DNA from: Phaeobacter gallaeciensis
GTDB taxonomy: Bacteria; Pseudomonadota; Alphaproteobacteria; Rhodobacterales; Rhodobacteraceae
Length of the DNA: 64,000 nt
NCBI RefSeq assembly: GCF_001678945.1
Contig: NZ_CP015124.1
Location: 992,001-1,056,000 of the forward strand
Direction of reading: 5' to 3'
Position 1 is the first letter of the stretch; each line of letters opens with the position of its first letter. Shown piece after piece: positions 1 to 9,231 of the stretch. The position numbers were made by a program, and so were the translations under genes. Under the pieces are notes generated by a model. It was not told where the DNA came from, searched no databases, and worked only from the letters and a program-made list of their open reading frames with translations.

Positions 1-1207
1 TGAAGAACAGGATGAAGGGGATCAGGTAGTTGCGCGGCACCGCCAGCACCTTGGCAATGTATGGAATCAGCGGCAGGTTCAGCACCAAGAGCACCAGATT
101 GCCCACATACATGGAGATGATCACCGCCCAAAAGATCTGCGGCTCGTCGATCATCAGGCGCGGCCCGGGCGAGACATTGAGCGCGATGAGCGCACCCAAG
201 AGGATCGCCGTGGTGCCCGATCCGGGAATGCCCAGCGTCAGCAGCGGCACGAAGGATCCGGTGCAGGCCGCGTTATTGGCGCTTTCCGGTGCGGCCAGCC
301 CCTTGACCGAGCCCTTGCCGAACTGCTCCTGCTCCTCCTTGGGCGCAATATTGCGCTCCACCGCGTAGCCCAGGAAGGACGCAATCGTGGCCCCAGCCCC
401 AGGCAATACCCCGATCAAAAACCCTTGGATCGATTGGCGACCGATCACCGGGGCAATCGCGCGCGCCTCGTCCCGCGTGATGCGCAGCTCCTTGATCTCG
501 CTGCTGCCGCCCTCCGTCTTGGACCGGCTGGGATCCAGCACCAGATACAGCGCCTCCGGCAGGGCGAACATCGCCATGGCAAGCGTGATAAAGCCAAAGC
601 CGGACTGCAGATCCATGATCCCCATGGTGAAACGCGGCATGTTGAACAACGCGCCCTCGCCCACGGTGGCCATGATCAGCCCCAACAACGTCATCAGCAG
701 CGCCTTCACCACCTGCCCGGTTCCGGCAAAGGCCGCGATGGCCGACAGCCCCACCACCATCAGCGCAAAATACTCTGCGGAATGGAACAGCAGCGCCACG
801 GTTGCCAGCGCGGGCGCAAAGATCATCAACAGCACCGCGCCGATGCTGCCTCCGCAGAAGGACGAGATCGCCGCCACCGTCAGCGCCTTGCCGGCCTTGC
901 CCTGCCGCGCCAACGGATAGCCGTCAAACGAAGTCGCCACGGTCGAAGCAACCCCCGGCGCATTGATCAGGATCGACGAGGTCGAGCCGCCAAAGATCGC
1001 GCCATAATAGACCCCGGCCAGAAGGATCAGCGCCGCAGAAGGGTCGCCGATGGTGATCGCCACCGGGATCATGATGGAGATAATGCTCATCGGGCCTAGG
1101 CCCGGCAGCATGCCGATGAATGTGCCGATCAGACAGCCGCCGATCACCATCATCAGGTTCGTCAGGGAAAAGGCGCTGGAAAGGCCAATCATGATACCTT
1201 CGAACAT
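1..1207 (-). CDS. tctA: Tripartite tricarboxylate transporter large permease TctA (3' end cut by window)
   Basis: The reading frame on the minus strand starts with ATG at 1207 (MFEGIMIGLSSAFSLTNL) and is still open at base 1, so the C-terminus is missing. It encodes a polytopic membrane protein with the TctA family glycine/proline motifs GMLPGLGPM near residue 35 and GVLPGAGATIASF in the second half, plus GIPGSGTTAILLGA. TctA is the large membrane subunit (usually about 500 aa, 10-12 helices) of TTT secondary carriers, which use the cation gradient to import carboxylates delivered by TctC. It follows tctB with one base between them, so the two are co-translated. The substrate cannot be told from sequence. 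Confidence 0.95.
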   Translation of the reverse strand, partial: MFEGIMIGLSSAFSLTNLMMVIGGCLIGTFIGMLPGLGPMSIISIMIPVAITIGDPSAALILLAGVYYGAIFGGSTSSILINAPGVASTVATSFDGYPLARQGKAGKALTVAAISSFCGGSIGAVLLMIFAPALATVALLFHSAEYFALMVVGLSAIAAFAGTGQVVKALLMTLLGLIMATVGEGALFNMPRFTMGIMDLQSGFGFITLAMAMFALPEALYLVLDPSRSKTEGGSSEIKELRITRDEARAIAPVIGRQSIQGFLIGVLPGAGATIASFLGYAVERNIAPKEEQEQFGKGSVKGLAAPESANNAACTGSFVPLLTLGIPGSGTTAILLGALIALNVSPGPRLMIDEPQIFWAVIISMYVGNLVLLVLNLPLIPYIAKVLAVPRNYLIPFILFF

Positions 1208-1208
1208 A

Positions 1209-1703
1209 TCAGCCTCCCACGCCAAAGAAGATCGGCCAGGGGCTGAGGAAGATCCCCAGAACCTCTTGCACCAGATACCAGACGCCGCCCGCCGCAAGCG
1301 CCGCAATGGGCAGCAGGACGTGCAGCTTGCGCTCACCCAGGATCACCGCGCCAAGGGTCAGGAAGCCCACCGTGGAGATCAGGAACCCGGCGGGCCGCAG
1401 CAAGAGCGCATAGGCCACCATCAGGGCCAGCAGCGCCAGCGCCTGCCCCAGCTTATAATCGCCAAGCCGCCGGTGATCGATATCGCCGACCTTGGGCCCG
1501 CTGTCGCCCTTTTGCGGGCTCAACACAATGATCAGGGCGCAGATTGCCGCCAGCACCGACAGGACCTTGGGAAAGGTGCTGGGCCAGATGGCATTGAATT
1601 TCATGAAGGGCGGAAGGCCTGCGTCCATGGTGAAATAGGCCGCATAGCCATAGGTGAGGCTGATCAGCAGGATGACCAGCGCGATCCATCGATCAAGCGC
1701 CAT
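1209..1703 (-). CDS. tctB: Tripartite tricarboxylate transporter small subunit TctB
   Basis: A 164-aa membrane protein with four predicted hydrophobic helices (around residues 5-25, 45-62, 88-112 and 118-150), the usual size and layout of TctB. TctB is the small, poorly conserved membrane subunit that pairs with TctA. The gene sits between tctC and tctA, the canonical order. The call rests on position and topology more than on residue motifs. Confidence 0.92.
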   Translation of the reverse strand: MALDRWIALVILLISLTYGYAAYFTMDAGLPPFMKFNAIWPSTFPKVLSVLAAICALIIVLSPQKGDSGPKVGDIDHRRLGDYKLGQALALLALMVAYALLLRPAGFLISTVGFLTLGAVILGERKLHVLLPIAALAAGGVWYLVQEVLGIFLSPWPIFFGVGG

Positions 1704-1736
1704 GCTCTCCTCCGGGTACGTCTTGGAAAATGGGAT

Positions 1737-1782
1737 GGCGTCGCCTGCCGGGCAGATCTATCGATGCCCGACAGGCGACGCC
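1737..1782 (-). terminator. Intercistronic hairpin between tctC and tctB
   Basis: An 11-bp stem (GGCGTCGCCTG with CAGGCGACGCC) extended by a further 6 bp after one mismatch, with a 10-nt loop, lies between the tctC stop and the tctB start. No long T tract follows on the minus strand, so partial termination or protection of the tctC transcript is more likely than a full stop. Binding-protein genes often need more product than the membrane subunits. Confidence 0.6.
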
Positions 1783-1799
1783 GGTTTGGAAACACGGGA

Positions 1800-2780
1800 T
1801 CAGAGGAACCCGAGTTCCTGCATCAGCGATTTGATGACCTCTTCCTGACCTTCCAGGAACTTTTCGAAGTCTTCGCCGCTGTTGTGGATGTTGACCCAGC
1901 CGTTGCGAGCCCGCACCTCTTCCCATTCGGGCGTGTCGTACATCTTGGCGATGGCTGCCTGATAGGCTGCTTTGCGCTCTTCCGGCAGGCCGGGGGCGCC
2001 GAAGAAACCGCGCCAGTTGACAAAGCTCGCGTCTATGCCCTGCTCCTTCATGGTCATAGCATCGGCATAGGCCGGTACGCGGTCATCTGCGGTAACACCG
2101 ATGATCTTCACCTCGCCCGCGTTGGCCAGATCGATGGCCTCGGAGAACCCGGTGGAAAGCGCCTTGATCTCGCCCGACAGCAGCGCCGCCATGGCCATAC
2201 CGCCTGCGTCATAGGGGATGTATTTGACCTCAGTCGGGTTCTCGCCCGCTGCCTTCATCACCATGGCCGCGACCAGATGATCCATTCCGCCCGGAACCGA
2301 GCCGCCGCCGATGGCAGTGCCGCGCGGGTCTGCCTTGTAGGCGGCGATCAGGTCGGCCATGGAATTGATCGGGCTGTCCTTGCCCACCACGATGGCGGCG
2401 TAGTCGCCGATGGTGCCAGCGACCATCGTGAGGTCACGGAAGTTATGTGGGAAGACCCCGGTCAGCGAGCGGATCACGATGGGGGTAGAGTTCACCATCA
2501 AGGTACCGTGGTTGCTGTCGGCGTTCTCGATCAGGTAGCCGATGGCCTTGCCGCCGCCACCACCCGACATGTTCTCGAACGATGCCGTGCCCACAAGACC
2601 TGCCTTGGTCAGCGCCTCGCCGGTGCCGCGCGCGGTGCCGTCCCAGCCACCGCCGGCGCCGCCGGGAATCAGGAAATGGATGCTGTCGACGGCCATGTCT
2701 TCGGCCATCGCGGGTGCGCCAAGGGCAAGGGTCGCGGTCGCCGCAGCCATCAGGGCCCGTCGGGTCAGGGTAAATGTCAT
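1800..2780 (-). CDS. tctC: TTT transporter periplasmic binding protein TctC
   Basis: A 326-aa Bug-family tripartite tricarboxylate binding protein. The start ATG at 2780 has a strong GGAGGA six bases upstream; an in-frame upstream extension to 2852 is rejected because it lacks this site and would precede the signal peptide. The N-terminus (MTFTLTRRALMAAATATLAL...APAMA) is a signal peptide with twin Arg. The mature protein has family features such as FLIPGGAGGGWDGTARGTGEALTKAG, the P-loop-like glycine stretch that binds carboxylates in Bug proteins. First gene of the tctCBA operon and divergent from the two-component system that probably controls it. Confidence 0.95.
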   Translation of the reverse strand: MTFTLTRRALMAAATATLALGAPAMAEDMAVDSIHFLIPGGAGGGWDGTARGTGEALTKAGLVGTASFENMSGGGGGKAIGYLIENADSNHGTLMVNSTPIVIRSLTGVFPHNFRDLTMVAGTIGDYAAIVVGKDSPINSMADLIAAYKADPRGTAIGGGSVPGGMDHLVAAMVMKAAGENPTEVKYIPYDAGGMAMAALLSGEIKALSTGFSEAIDLANAGEVKIIGVTADDRVPAYADAMTMKEQGIDASFVNWRGFFGAPGLPEERKAAYQAAIAKMYDTPEWEEVRARNGWVNIHNSGEDFEKFLEGQEEVIKSLMQELGFL

Positions 2781-2902
2781 GTGTTGTCCTCCCATTTGAC
2801 AAGTGGCGGCCAAGCCGCTCATGACTGAATGAAGAACACGCAAAGCTGACACGGACCTGTCACAGACCTGTCAGCATGCGCCGGATCAAGGACAGGGATG
2901 GG
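2781..2902. promoter_or_regulatory. Divergent control region tctCBA / tctDE
   Basis: The 122 bp between the divergent tctC (start 2780) and tctD (start 2903) must hold promoters for both operons. The direct repeats CACGGACCTGTCACAG and ACCTGTCAGC (two copies of ACCTGTCA about 11 bp apart, 2853-2875) have the form of OmpR-family response-regulator half-sites. The assignment as TctD boxes is inference. Confidence 0.5.
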
Positions 2903-3568
2903 ATGCGATTTCTGCTGGTTGAGGACAACATGAGCCTGGCAGCTGCGGTCTGTGACCGGTTGCGGATGGATGGCCATGTTGTCGACCATGCGCCAGGCGC
3001 CCGGGACGCCGAGGCATTTTCCGCAACCACGGATTACGATCTGATTTTGTTGGATATTATGTTGCCGGACGGAGATGGCCGCAACTTCCTGAAAGCCCAT
3101 CGCGCCCGCGAGGGAAAGACCCCGGTGATCGTGCTGACGGCGCGATCAGAAGTGTCGGACCGGGTCGGCGTGCTGGACCTTGGCGCTGACGATTACATCA
3201 CCAAACCCTTTGATTTTTCCGAGTTGGAAGCCCGCTGCCGTGCGGTTCTGCGGCGTCAGGGCGGCAACAGTTCCAACCAGCAGCGATTCGCGAATCTGGT
3301 CTTTGATCCGCTGGCCGGCACGCTTGTGGTGGCCGGAACCCCGGTGCCGCTGCGCAACAAGGAACTGCGGCTGCTTGAGATCTTTCTGAGCGCCCCGGAC
3401 CGAATCCACTCTAAGGCAAAGCTGGTGGATCGGCTGTTTTCCTATGACGAGGATGTCTCGGAGAATGCCATCGAGGTCTATGTCGCCCGGCTGCGCAAGC
3501 GCCTTGCCGGATCCGGCGCTGCCATCGTGACCGTCCGCGGGCTGGGCTATCGGATGTCGCTGGCATGA
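2903..3568 (+). CDS. tctD: OmpR-family response regulator (TctD-like)
   Basis: A 221-aa response regulator. The receiver domain has acidic pocket E7-D8, phospho-acceptor D51 (LLDIMLPD), T79 and K101 (DDYITKPF); the C-terminal half is an OmpR/PhoB winged helix ending VTVRGLGYRMSL. The frame is open back to 2876, but the first start would put nine charged residues before the conserved beta strand MRFLLVEDN, so ATG 2903 is chosen. Its stop overlaps the kinase start (ATGA). By position it should activate the divergent tctCBA operon in response to a tricarboxylate-like signal. Confidence 0.92.
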   Translation: MRFLLVEDNMSLAAAVCDRLRMDGHVVDHAPGARDAEAFSATTDYDLILLDIMLPDGDGRNFLKAHRAREGKTPVIVLTARSEVSDRVGVLDLGADDYITKPFDFSELEARCRAVLRRQGGNSSNQQRFANLVFDPLAGTLVVAGTPVPLRNKELRLLEIFLSAPDRIHSKAKLVDRLFSYDEDVSENAIEVYVARLRKRLAGSGAAIVTVRGLGYRMSLA

Positions 3569-4968
3569 CCCTGCCCCCGCCCCCCGCGCCAGTTCGCACC
3601 AGCGGTTCTTTGCGCCGCCGCTTGATCCTGCAGGTGGTGATGAGCGCGGCCTTTCTGGCTGCAATCCTGTTCTTCACTGTGCTGATCTTCACCCGCGACG
3701 TCTCCCAGCGCACCCATGACAGTATCCTGCTCGCCTCGGCCACCTCGATCATGGATTCGGTGCGGGTACAGTCCGGCGCGGTCACCCTCGACATTCCCTA
3801 TGCGGCGCTGTCGATGTTGGGAAATGTCAGCGACGACAGGGTGTTTTACAGCGTACGTCAGGATGGCCAGCTGCTGACCGGATACGAAGACCTGCCGCAG
3901 ACCGCCCAGCGCCCCGCCCCGGGAGATCCCGCCTTTGACACCGAAAGCTATCGCGGCAGCAGCCTGCGCATGGTGGCGCTGGTCCGGCGCCTGTCCCTGA
4001 ACAGCGGGCCGGTCGATGTGGTCATCACCGTGGCCCAGACCCGTGAAGGACAGGCGGCGGAGCTGGGGCGGCTGACCCGCTGGGCCATGTTGATGGGCGC
4101 CGGATTTTTCCTGATCTCCGCCCTGCTTGGCGTCTGGGCCGCGCAATCCAGCATTCAGCCGCTGCACGCGCTCAGTGCCGTTGTCTCGCGCCGTGGTCCC
4201 AAGGACCTGCGCCCGGTCCGCCATGCGGTGCCCAGCGAAATGCTGCCACTAGTGCAATCGCTGAACCGGTTCATCGAACGCTTGCGCATCTCGCTCGCGC
4301 GCTCAGAAGACTTTATCGCCGAGGCCGCGCACCGGGTCCGCACGCCGCTGGCCACGGTGCGCGCGCAGGCCGAAATCACCCTGCGCCGAGTGGACAAGGC
4401 AGAAAACCGAGCCTCCTTGCGTGAGATGATCCGCGCTATCGACGAAAGCTCCCGCGCGGCGGGGCAGCTTTTAGATCATGCCATGGTGACCTTCCGCACC
4501 GACAGTCTGGAGCGTAAGGAGGTGGCCCTTGACACGCTGACCCATGACCTGGTCGACCGGCTGCGGCCCGTGGCGGATCTGAAGGATATCGACCTGCAGT
4601 TTGCCTGCGACGGGGTTGCGCCCCTCTGGGGCGATGCCATTCTGATCCAGAACGCAGTGCGCAATATTCTGGATAACGCCATCAAATACGCCCCTTCGGA
4701 AACCAATGTTGAGGTCACGGTGCGGCAGGGACCGCTGGACGCCATCGTCTCGGTCCAAGATCAGGCAGGTGGATTTCCCGAAGACACAGACACAGCCGCC
4801 CTGACCGAACGGTTTGTGCGCGGCAGCAATGCCGCCGGGACAATCGGCTCCGGCCTCGGGCTGACCATTGCCCGCGAAGTTGCCGAAGCCCATGGTGGTA
4901 AGCTGATCATCGCCCCTTCAGATACAGGAGCCGGAGCATGCGTTTCCTTGTCTTTTCCCTTGCGCTGA
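3565..4968 (+). CDS. tctE: Sensor histidine kinase (TctE-like)
   Basis: A 467-aa membrane kinase. Transmembrane helices at about residues 19-42 and 174-193 flank a 130-residue periplasmic domain of the 2CSK_N type. H256 in AAHRVRTPLA is the phospho-accepting histidine (the family more often has AAHQLRTPL). The N box is NILDNAIKYAP; the G1 box is unusual (DQAGGFPED) and G2 is GSGLGLTIA. Overlaps tctD by 4 bp and the downstream binding protein by 31 bp, so all three are probably translationally coupled. Confidence 0.93.
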   Translation: MTLPPPPAPVRTSGSLRRRLILQVVMSAAFLAAILFFTVLIFTRDVSQRTHDSILLASATSIMDSVRVQSGAVTLDIPYAALSMLGNVSDDRVFYSVRQDGQLLTGYEDLPQTAQRPAPGDPAFDTESYRGSSLRMVALVRRLSLNSGPVDVVITVAQTREGQAAELGRLTRWAMLMGAGFFLISALLGVWAAQSSIQPLHALSAVVSRRGPKDLRPVRHAVPSEMLPLVQSLNRFIERLRISLARSEDFIAEAAHRVRTPLATVRAQAEITLRRVDKAENRASLREMIRAIDESSRAAGQLLDHAMVTFRTDSLERKEVALDTLTHDLVDRLRPVADLKDIDLQFACDGVAPLWGDAILIQNAVRNILDNAIKYAPSETNVEVTVRQGPLDAIVSVQDQAGGFPEDTDTAALTERFVRGSNAAGTIGSGLGLTIAREVAEAHGGKLIIAPSDTGAGACVSLSFPLR

Positions 4969-5984
4969 TGGTGTCGGCCCTGGGGTTGGCCTTGCCCGCA
5001 TCCAGTTTTGAAGTAGAGGAATTCCGCCGTTTTGGCCCCGAGGGCGCCCCGGCGCTGCGGGTATTGTCCACTACGGACATGGATGTTCTGGCGCCGCTGG
5101 TCGAGAGTTTTCTTGCGGACAGGCCGGGCACCGCCATCGAATACACCACCGTCAGCAGCGCTGTTTTGATGGAGGTGGTGACCACGGGTTCGGGCCCGCA
5201 GGCACGGTTTGATATCGCCGTCTCTTCTGCCATGGACCTGCAGACCAAACTGGCCAACGATGGCTACACCCGGCACCACAGGTCTGCTGCCACCGACGGC
5301 ATGCCGGACTGGGCGAACTGGCGTGATCATGTCTTTGCCTTTTCGCAGGAGCCTGCGTCCCTGCTGTTGTCGCGCGCCGCCTTTAACGGGCTGGAGCTGC
5401 CCCGGACCCGACAGGATCTGATCCGCCTTCTACGACAGCACCCCGATCGATTCCGGGGCCGTATCGGCACCTATGACATCGCCACCAGCGGCCTTGGTTA
5501 TCTGTTTGCCACCCAAGATGCGCGGACCTCGGATTCTTACTGGCGCCTGATGGAGATCTTTGGCGGGCTAGAGGTGCGGCTGTACTGCTGTTCGGGGCAG
5601 ATGATCCGCGATGTCGCGCGCGGAGATCTCGCCATCGCCTATAATGTGCTGGGCAGCTACGCGCTGGCGCGCACGGACCTGACAGACAGTATCGTGATCA
5701 TCGATCCGCAGGATTACACCAACATGATGCTGCGCACTGCCGTAATCCTAGAAAATGCCCAGCAGCCGGATCTGGCCGGAGCCTTTGTCGATCATTTGTT
5801 GCAGGCAGCCTGGGGTTCTGATCCCGATCCCGGCTACCCGTTTCACCGCTACCCGGTCGAAGCCAGCGATCACAGCGCGCCCCTGCGGCCGATCCAGCTG
5901 GGGCCTGGGCTGCTGGTGTTTCTGGATCGACTGAAGCGGGCGCGATTCCTGAACGAATGGCACAGCGCCGTCAGTCAGAAATAG
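4938..5984 (+). CDS. ABC-type periplasmic solute-binding protein encoded with the tctDE system
   Basis: A 348-aa protein with an N-terminal signal peptide (MRFLVFSLALMVSALGLALPASS) and the fold signature of class II iron/2-aminoethylphosphonate-type binding proteins (residues APALRVLSTTDMDVLAPLVESF, then FDIAVSSAMDLQTKLANDG). No ABC permease or ATPase is present nearby. It starts inside the last 31 bases of the kinase gene. Known analogues (PgtC, BctC) are periplasmic proteins that signal to a cognate kinase, so I infer an accessory ligand sensor for TctE rather than a transport component. Confidence 0.85.
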   Translation: MRFLVFSLALMVSALGLALPASSFEVEEFRRFGPEGAPALRVLSTTDMDVLAPLVESFLADRPGTAIEYTTVSSAVLMEVVTTGSGPQARFDIAVSSAMDLQTKLANDGYTRHHRSAATDGMPDWANWRDHVFAFSQEPASLLLSRAAFNGLELPRTRQDLIRLLRQHPDRFRGRIGTYDIATSGLGYLFATQDARTSDSYWRLMEIFGGLEVRLYCCSGQMIRDVARGDLAIAYNVLGSYALARTDLTDSIVIIDPQDYTNMMLRTAVILENAQQPDLAGAFVDHLLQAAWGSDPDPGYPFHRYPVEASDHSAPLRPIQLGPGLLVFLDRLKRARFLNEWHSAVSQK

Positions 5985-5999
5985 CCTGCGCGCGCCGCG

Positions 6000-6737
6000 T
6001 CACATCCAGCGCGGATCATCCACCTCTAGCGGGAAATGCCGCGGCAGCAACCCGGCTTGAAACCAGTTGATGAAACTATAAATGGAATAAACCGGTACCC
6101 CGGTGACCTTGCGCAGGTCCCGCGCATAAGGGACCATATTGGTGCATTCCAGCACGATGGCGCCAACGTCCGGATAGCTTTGCATCATGCCAAGACCCGC
6201 ATCGATCATGTCGAGACGGCAGGCCGCGAAGTCGATTGTCGGCTTGTCCCCCAGAAAATCGCGGGTCATGCAGCGCCCGCCATCGGTTCCCACCACCGGC
6301 GTGTCCGGCGGCGCCCCCGCAGCGGCCAGATGTTCCGGGCCCAGTGCCTCTTCGGAGATCGTCAGAACGCCACAGCGTTTCCCGGCGGGCAGCAGGCTTT
6401 GCACCATCGGCACCTGCATCAATGAGGATGTAGCCACCGGCACGCCAAGCGCCGATTTCACCTCCTCCTGTATCAGCGACAGGAAACCGCAGGTGGTGGT
6501 GATACCATCGCAGCCCGAGCGGATCAGGTCATGCCCCGCCTCGATAAAGCGCTCGGCCAGGTCGGATGGGTCATTGCGCACCACCCGGTCGGGACTGGCG
6601 CCTTCGACAACACGATACTGCACCGGAAAATCCCAGGTCAGCGCATTTCCGACATCGCCATGCACCCGTGGAAACTGCGTTTCCAGCATCAGGATCCCAA
6701 CAGTCGCTCCGTAAACCGTCTTGCCACCGCGCTCCAT
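6000..6737 (-). CDS. Aspartate/glutamate racemase family protein
   Basis: A 245-aa protein of the Asp/Glu/hydantoin racemase superfamily. The two catalytic-cysteine positions are present: C83 in TTTCGF and C198 in LECTNM, as expected for a two-base racemase or a related decarboxylase/isomerase. GGGAGGG lies 8 nt before the ATG. It is convergent with the binding-protein gene and upstream, on the same strand, from the LysR gene. With the neighbouring DadA-like oxidoreductase it suggests metabolism of a D- or N-substituted amino acid; the substrate is not known. Confidence 0.85.
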   Translation of the reverse strand: MERGGKTVYGATVGILMLETQFPRVHGDVGNALTWDFPVQYRVVEGASPDRVVRNDPSDLAERFIEAGHDLIRSGCDGITTTCGFLSLIQEEVKSALGVPVATSSLMQVPMVQSLLPAGKRCGVLTISEEALGPEHLAAAGAPPDTPVVGTDGGRCMTRDFLGDKPTIDFAACRLDMIDAGLGMMQSYPDVGAIVLECTNMVPYARDLRKVTGVPVYSIYSFINWFQAGLLPRHFPLEVDDPRWM

Positions 6738-6885
6738 ATCCGTGCCCTCCCGCTTTGCGTTCTCAAACAGCCATAAATCGTAAAATTATCATAAATTCAC
6801 GCGATAGCAGGCCCTCAAGTCAACAGATAAGCGTCGTTGAGATAACCCGTTGTGGCCTCTTCGATGCAGGTATGACCGCGCGGGG

Positions 6886-7791
6886 TCAATCTGACACGGC
6901 CAGGGTATAGGGCACCAGCGCGGTTTTCAGCCGGTCCAGAAATTCCTGACCGATCGCCGAAAGCGGTCGTGCGCTTGAGGTGATGACGGCCATTTCCATC
7001 AGGATTGCAGGCTGAAACCGGCGCGAGACAAAGCCGCCGTCCCGGTCGAAATCCAGCACGAAGGGATCAATGATGGCAACGCCCATGCCTTCTTTGACGA
7101 AACTCAGCAGGTTCTTGAACAGATGCGCATGGACCCGCGCCCGCAGCGGCACCCCCGCCTGCAGAAACGCTTCACGTGTGCGGCGGTGGGTCATGTGGTC
7201 CGGCCCCATCACGATAAACGGTTCGCCCTCCAGCAATTCGGGCGTGATTACCTCGTGCCGGGCCAGCGGGCTGGCCTCCGGCATGGCAATGCGGCATTCC
7301 ACGGTGACCGGATGCACATCCAGCGCATCATACAGAAGCGGCATTTCGCAGATGCCGATCTCGAACAGGCCCGACAGCACCCATTCCTGTATCTTGGACG
7401 AATATTGCGACTGGAAGGAAATCGACAAATCCGGCCGGTCACGGGCGAATTCGGCGATCAGCCGCGGCATGAAACCAAAGGACATCGAATGCTGCGAGGC
7501 AACCTGCAGTTGGCCGACCTGCTTGTTCTGCAAATCGATCACCGCCTGGGTCACATGATCAAAGCCCCGCACCACGGTGTCGATTTCCCGGAACAGCAAC
7601 GTTGCCTCGGGCGTGGGGGTCAGCCGCCCCTTGACCCGTTCGAACAGCTTGATCCCGGTTTGTCGCTCCAACTGGCTCAGCAAATTGGAAATGCCCGGCT
7701 GCGAAATCCCAAGGGTCGCCGCCGCGCCGGTGACGGTTCCGGTTTCCATCACTGCATGAAAAGCCTGCATCTGTCGGAATCTGAGGTTCAT
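6886..7791 (-). CDS. LysR-family transcriptional regulator
   Basis: A 301-aa LysR protein. Residues 1-60 form the winged HTH (MNLRFRQMQAFHAVMETG, then GAAATLGISQPGISNLLSQLE); the remainder is the periplasmic-binding-protein-like effector domain. It diverges from the FAD oxidoreductase gene at 7936, with an inverted repeat just upstream of its own start, so it probably controls both itself and the oxidoreductase-TRAP operon. Confidence 0.95.
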   Translation of the reverse strand: MNLRFRQMQAFHAVMETGTVTGAAATLGISQPGISNLLSQLERQTGIKLFERVKGRLTPTPEATLLFREIDTVVRGFDHVTQAVIDLQNKQVGQLQVASQHSMSFGFMPRLIAEFARDRPDLSISFQSQYSSKIQEWVLSGLFEIGICEMPLLYDALDVHPVTVECRIAMPEASPLARHEVITPELLEGEPFIVMGPDHMTHRRTREAFLQAGVPLRARVHAHLFKNLLSFVKEGMGVAIIDPFVLDFDRDGGFVSRRFQPAILMEMAVITSSARPLSAIGQEFLDRLKTALVPYTLAVSD

Positions 7792-7800
7792 ATCACAATC

Positions 7801-7850
7801 ATATCATTTTTCCTGATACCCCTGCCAGATAATAGTATTTGAAATGATAT
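7801..7850. promoter_or_regulatory. Inverted-repeat operator between lysR and the FAD oxidoreductase gene
   Basis: Exact 9-bp arms ATATCATTT (7801-7809) and AAATGATAT (7842-7850) are separated by 32 bp in an AT-rich intergenic region. The pairing of sites and their place immediately upstream of the lysR start fit a LysR recognition plus activation site. Assignment to this LysR is inference. Confidence 0.55.
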
Positions 7851-7935
7851 AATTCCCTATGCATGGTTGGCCAAAACCAGCAGAGACGATGACAGAAATC
7901 ATGACCACCTACAGTTTCGCAGAACGGCCCCCCGC

Positions 7936-9177
7936 ATGAGCGCGCCGCAGACCATCGTGATCGGCGCGGGCATTGTCGGCGCCGCCACCGCCATCTGGCT
8001 GCGCCGCGCGGGCCATGAGGTGACACTCATTGACAAGGGCGAGCCGGGCATGGGCGCGTCCTATGGCAACGGCTGCATTCTGGCCAGCTGCGCCATTGTG
8101 CCGGTCACCACGCCCGGGCTGCTGCCCAAGGGGCCGAAATACCTGATGGACCCCAATTTCCCGCTGTTCATGCGCTGGTCCTATGCACCGAAACTGGTGC
8201 CCTGGCTTGTGAAATACCTGTCGCATGCCAACGATGGTGACACCCGCCGCATCGCCAAGGGGCTGACCAATGTCATCGGCGACAGCGTCGAACAGCATCA
8301 GGCCCTGACCCGTGGCACCCCCGCGGCCAAATGGGTGCAGGAAAGCGACTATTGCTTTGCCTATGAAAACCGCGCGGCCTTTGACGCGGATAAATACGTC
8401 TGGGATCTGCGCCGCGAGGCCGGGTTCGTGCCCGAGCTGATCGAAGGCGCCGAAGTACAGGAACGGGAACCGATCCTTGCGCCCGAGATGAAGTTGCTCG
8501 CGGTGATGAAAAATCACGGCTTTATCCTCAACCCCGGCAAATATGTTCAGGATCTGGTGAAGTTGCTGCAAGAGATGGGCGGACGCTTCGTACAGGCCGA
8601 GGTTAAGGATTTTGACCTGTCCGGTGGGCGCATCAGCGCCGTGGACACCGACAAGGGCCGCTTTGAATGCCGCGAGGCGGTGCTGGCCACCGGCGTCTGG
8701 TCCAAGCCACTGATGCAGAAACTGGGACTCAACGTGCCGCTGGAGGCGGAGCGCGGCTATCACATCGTCTTCAAGGGGCCCAGCCAGACCCCCAACAACC
8801 CGATGATGCTTGCCTCAGGGAAATTCGTTGCGACCGCGATGGATCAGGGGCTACGCTGCGCGGGTGTGGTGGAGTTCGGCGGCCTCAGCGAAGAAAAATC
8901 CAAGGCACCGCTGGCGCTCTTGCGCCGCAAGGTCAAGCAGTGCTTTCCGCAGATGGTCGCGGAGAGCGAGGAAGAATGGCTAGGCTATCGCCCCGCGCCC
9001 TCGGACAGCCTGCCGCTGATCGGCGAGGTCGGCAGCACCGGCGTCTATGCCGCCTTTGGCCATCACCACGTGGGTCTGACCGGCGGCGCCAAGACCGGCC
9101 GCATGGTCGCCGATATGATCGCAGGCCAGCCCAGCAATATCGACCTGCGCCCCTATGAACCGGACCGGTTCGCCTGA
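7936..9177 (+). CDS. FAD-dependent amino-acid oxidoreductase (DadA-like)
   Basis: A 413-aa DAO-family flavoprotein. The N-terminal Rossmann motif is VIGAGIVGAATAIWLRRAG (residues about 7-25), followed by EVTLIDKGEPGMGASYGNG as in DadA, and C-terminal GYRPAPSDSLPLIGE and FGHHHVGLTGG. The frame opens at 7867 but ATG 7936 (MSAPQTIVIG) matches the family N-terminus. First gene of the plus-strand operon leading into the TRAP transporter, so it probably oxidises the imported compound; D-amino acids or N-methyl/imino acids are candidates. Confidence 0.9.
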   Translation: MSAPQTIVIGAGIVGAATAIWLRRAGHEVTLIDKGEPGMGASYGNGCILASCAIVPVTTPGLLPKGPKYLMDPNFPLFMRWSYAPKLVPWLVKYLSHANDGDTRRIAKGLTNVIGDSVEQHQALTRGTPAAKWVQESDYCFAYENRAAFDADKYVWDLRREAGFVPELIEGAEVQEREPILAPEMKLLAVMKNHGFILNPGKYVQDLVKLLQEMGGRFVQAEVKDFDLSGGRISAVDTDKGRFECREAVLATGVWSKPLMQKLGLNVPLEAERGYHIVFKGPSQTPNNPMMLASGKFVATAMDQGLRCAGVVEFGGLSEEKSKAPLALLRRKVKQCFPQMVAESEEEWLGYRPAPSDSLPLIGEVGSTGVYAAFGHHHVGLTGGAKTGRMVADMIAGQPSNIDLRPYEPDRFA

Positions 9178-9231
9178 GGCGCCAAAATCATAAGAACCAT
9201 AAAAAAGACCAACCAAAACAGGGAGATCAAA

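Noticed and set aside
1050-2828. 592-aa plus-strand frame opposite tctB and tctC
   Set aside because: Composition is His/Arg/Gly-rich with no recognisable domain; the opposing frames are a complete tct operon.
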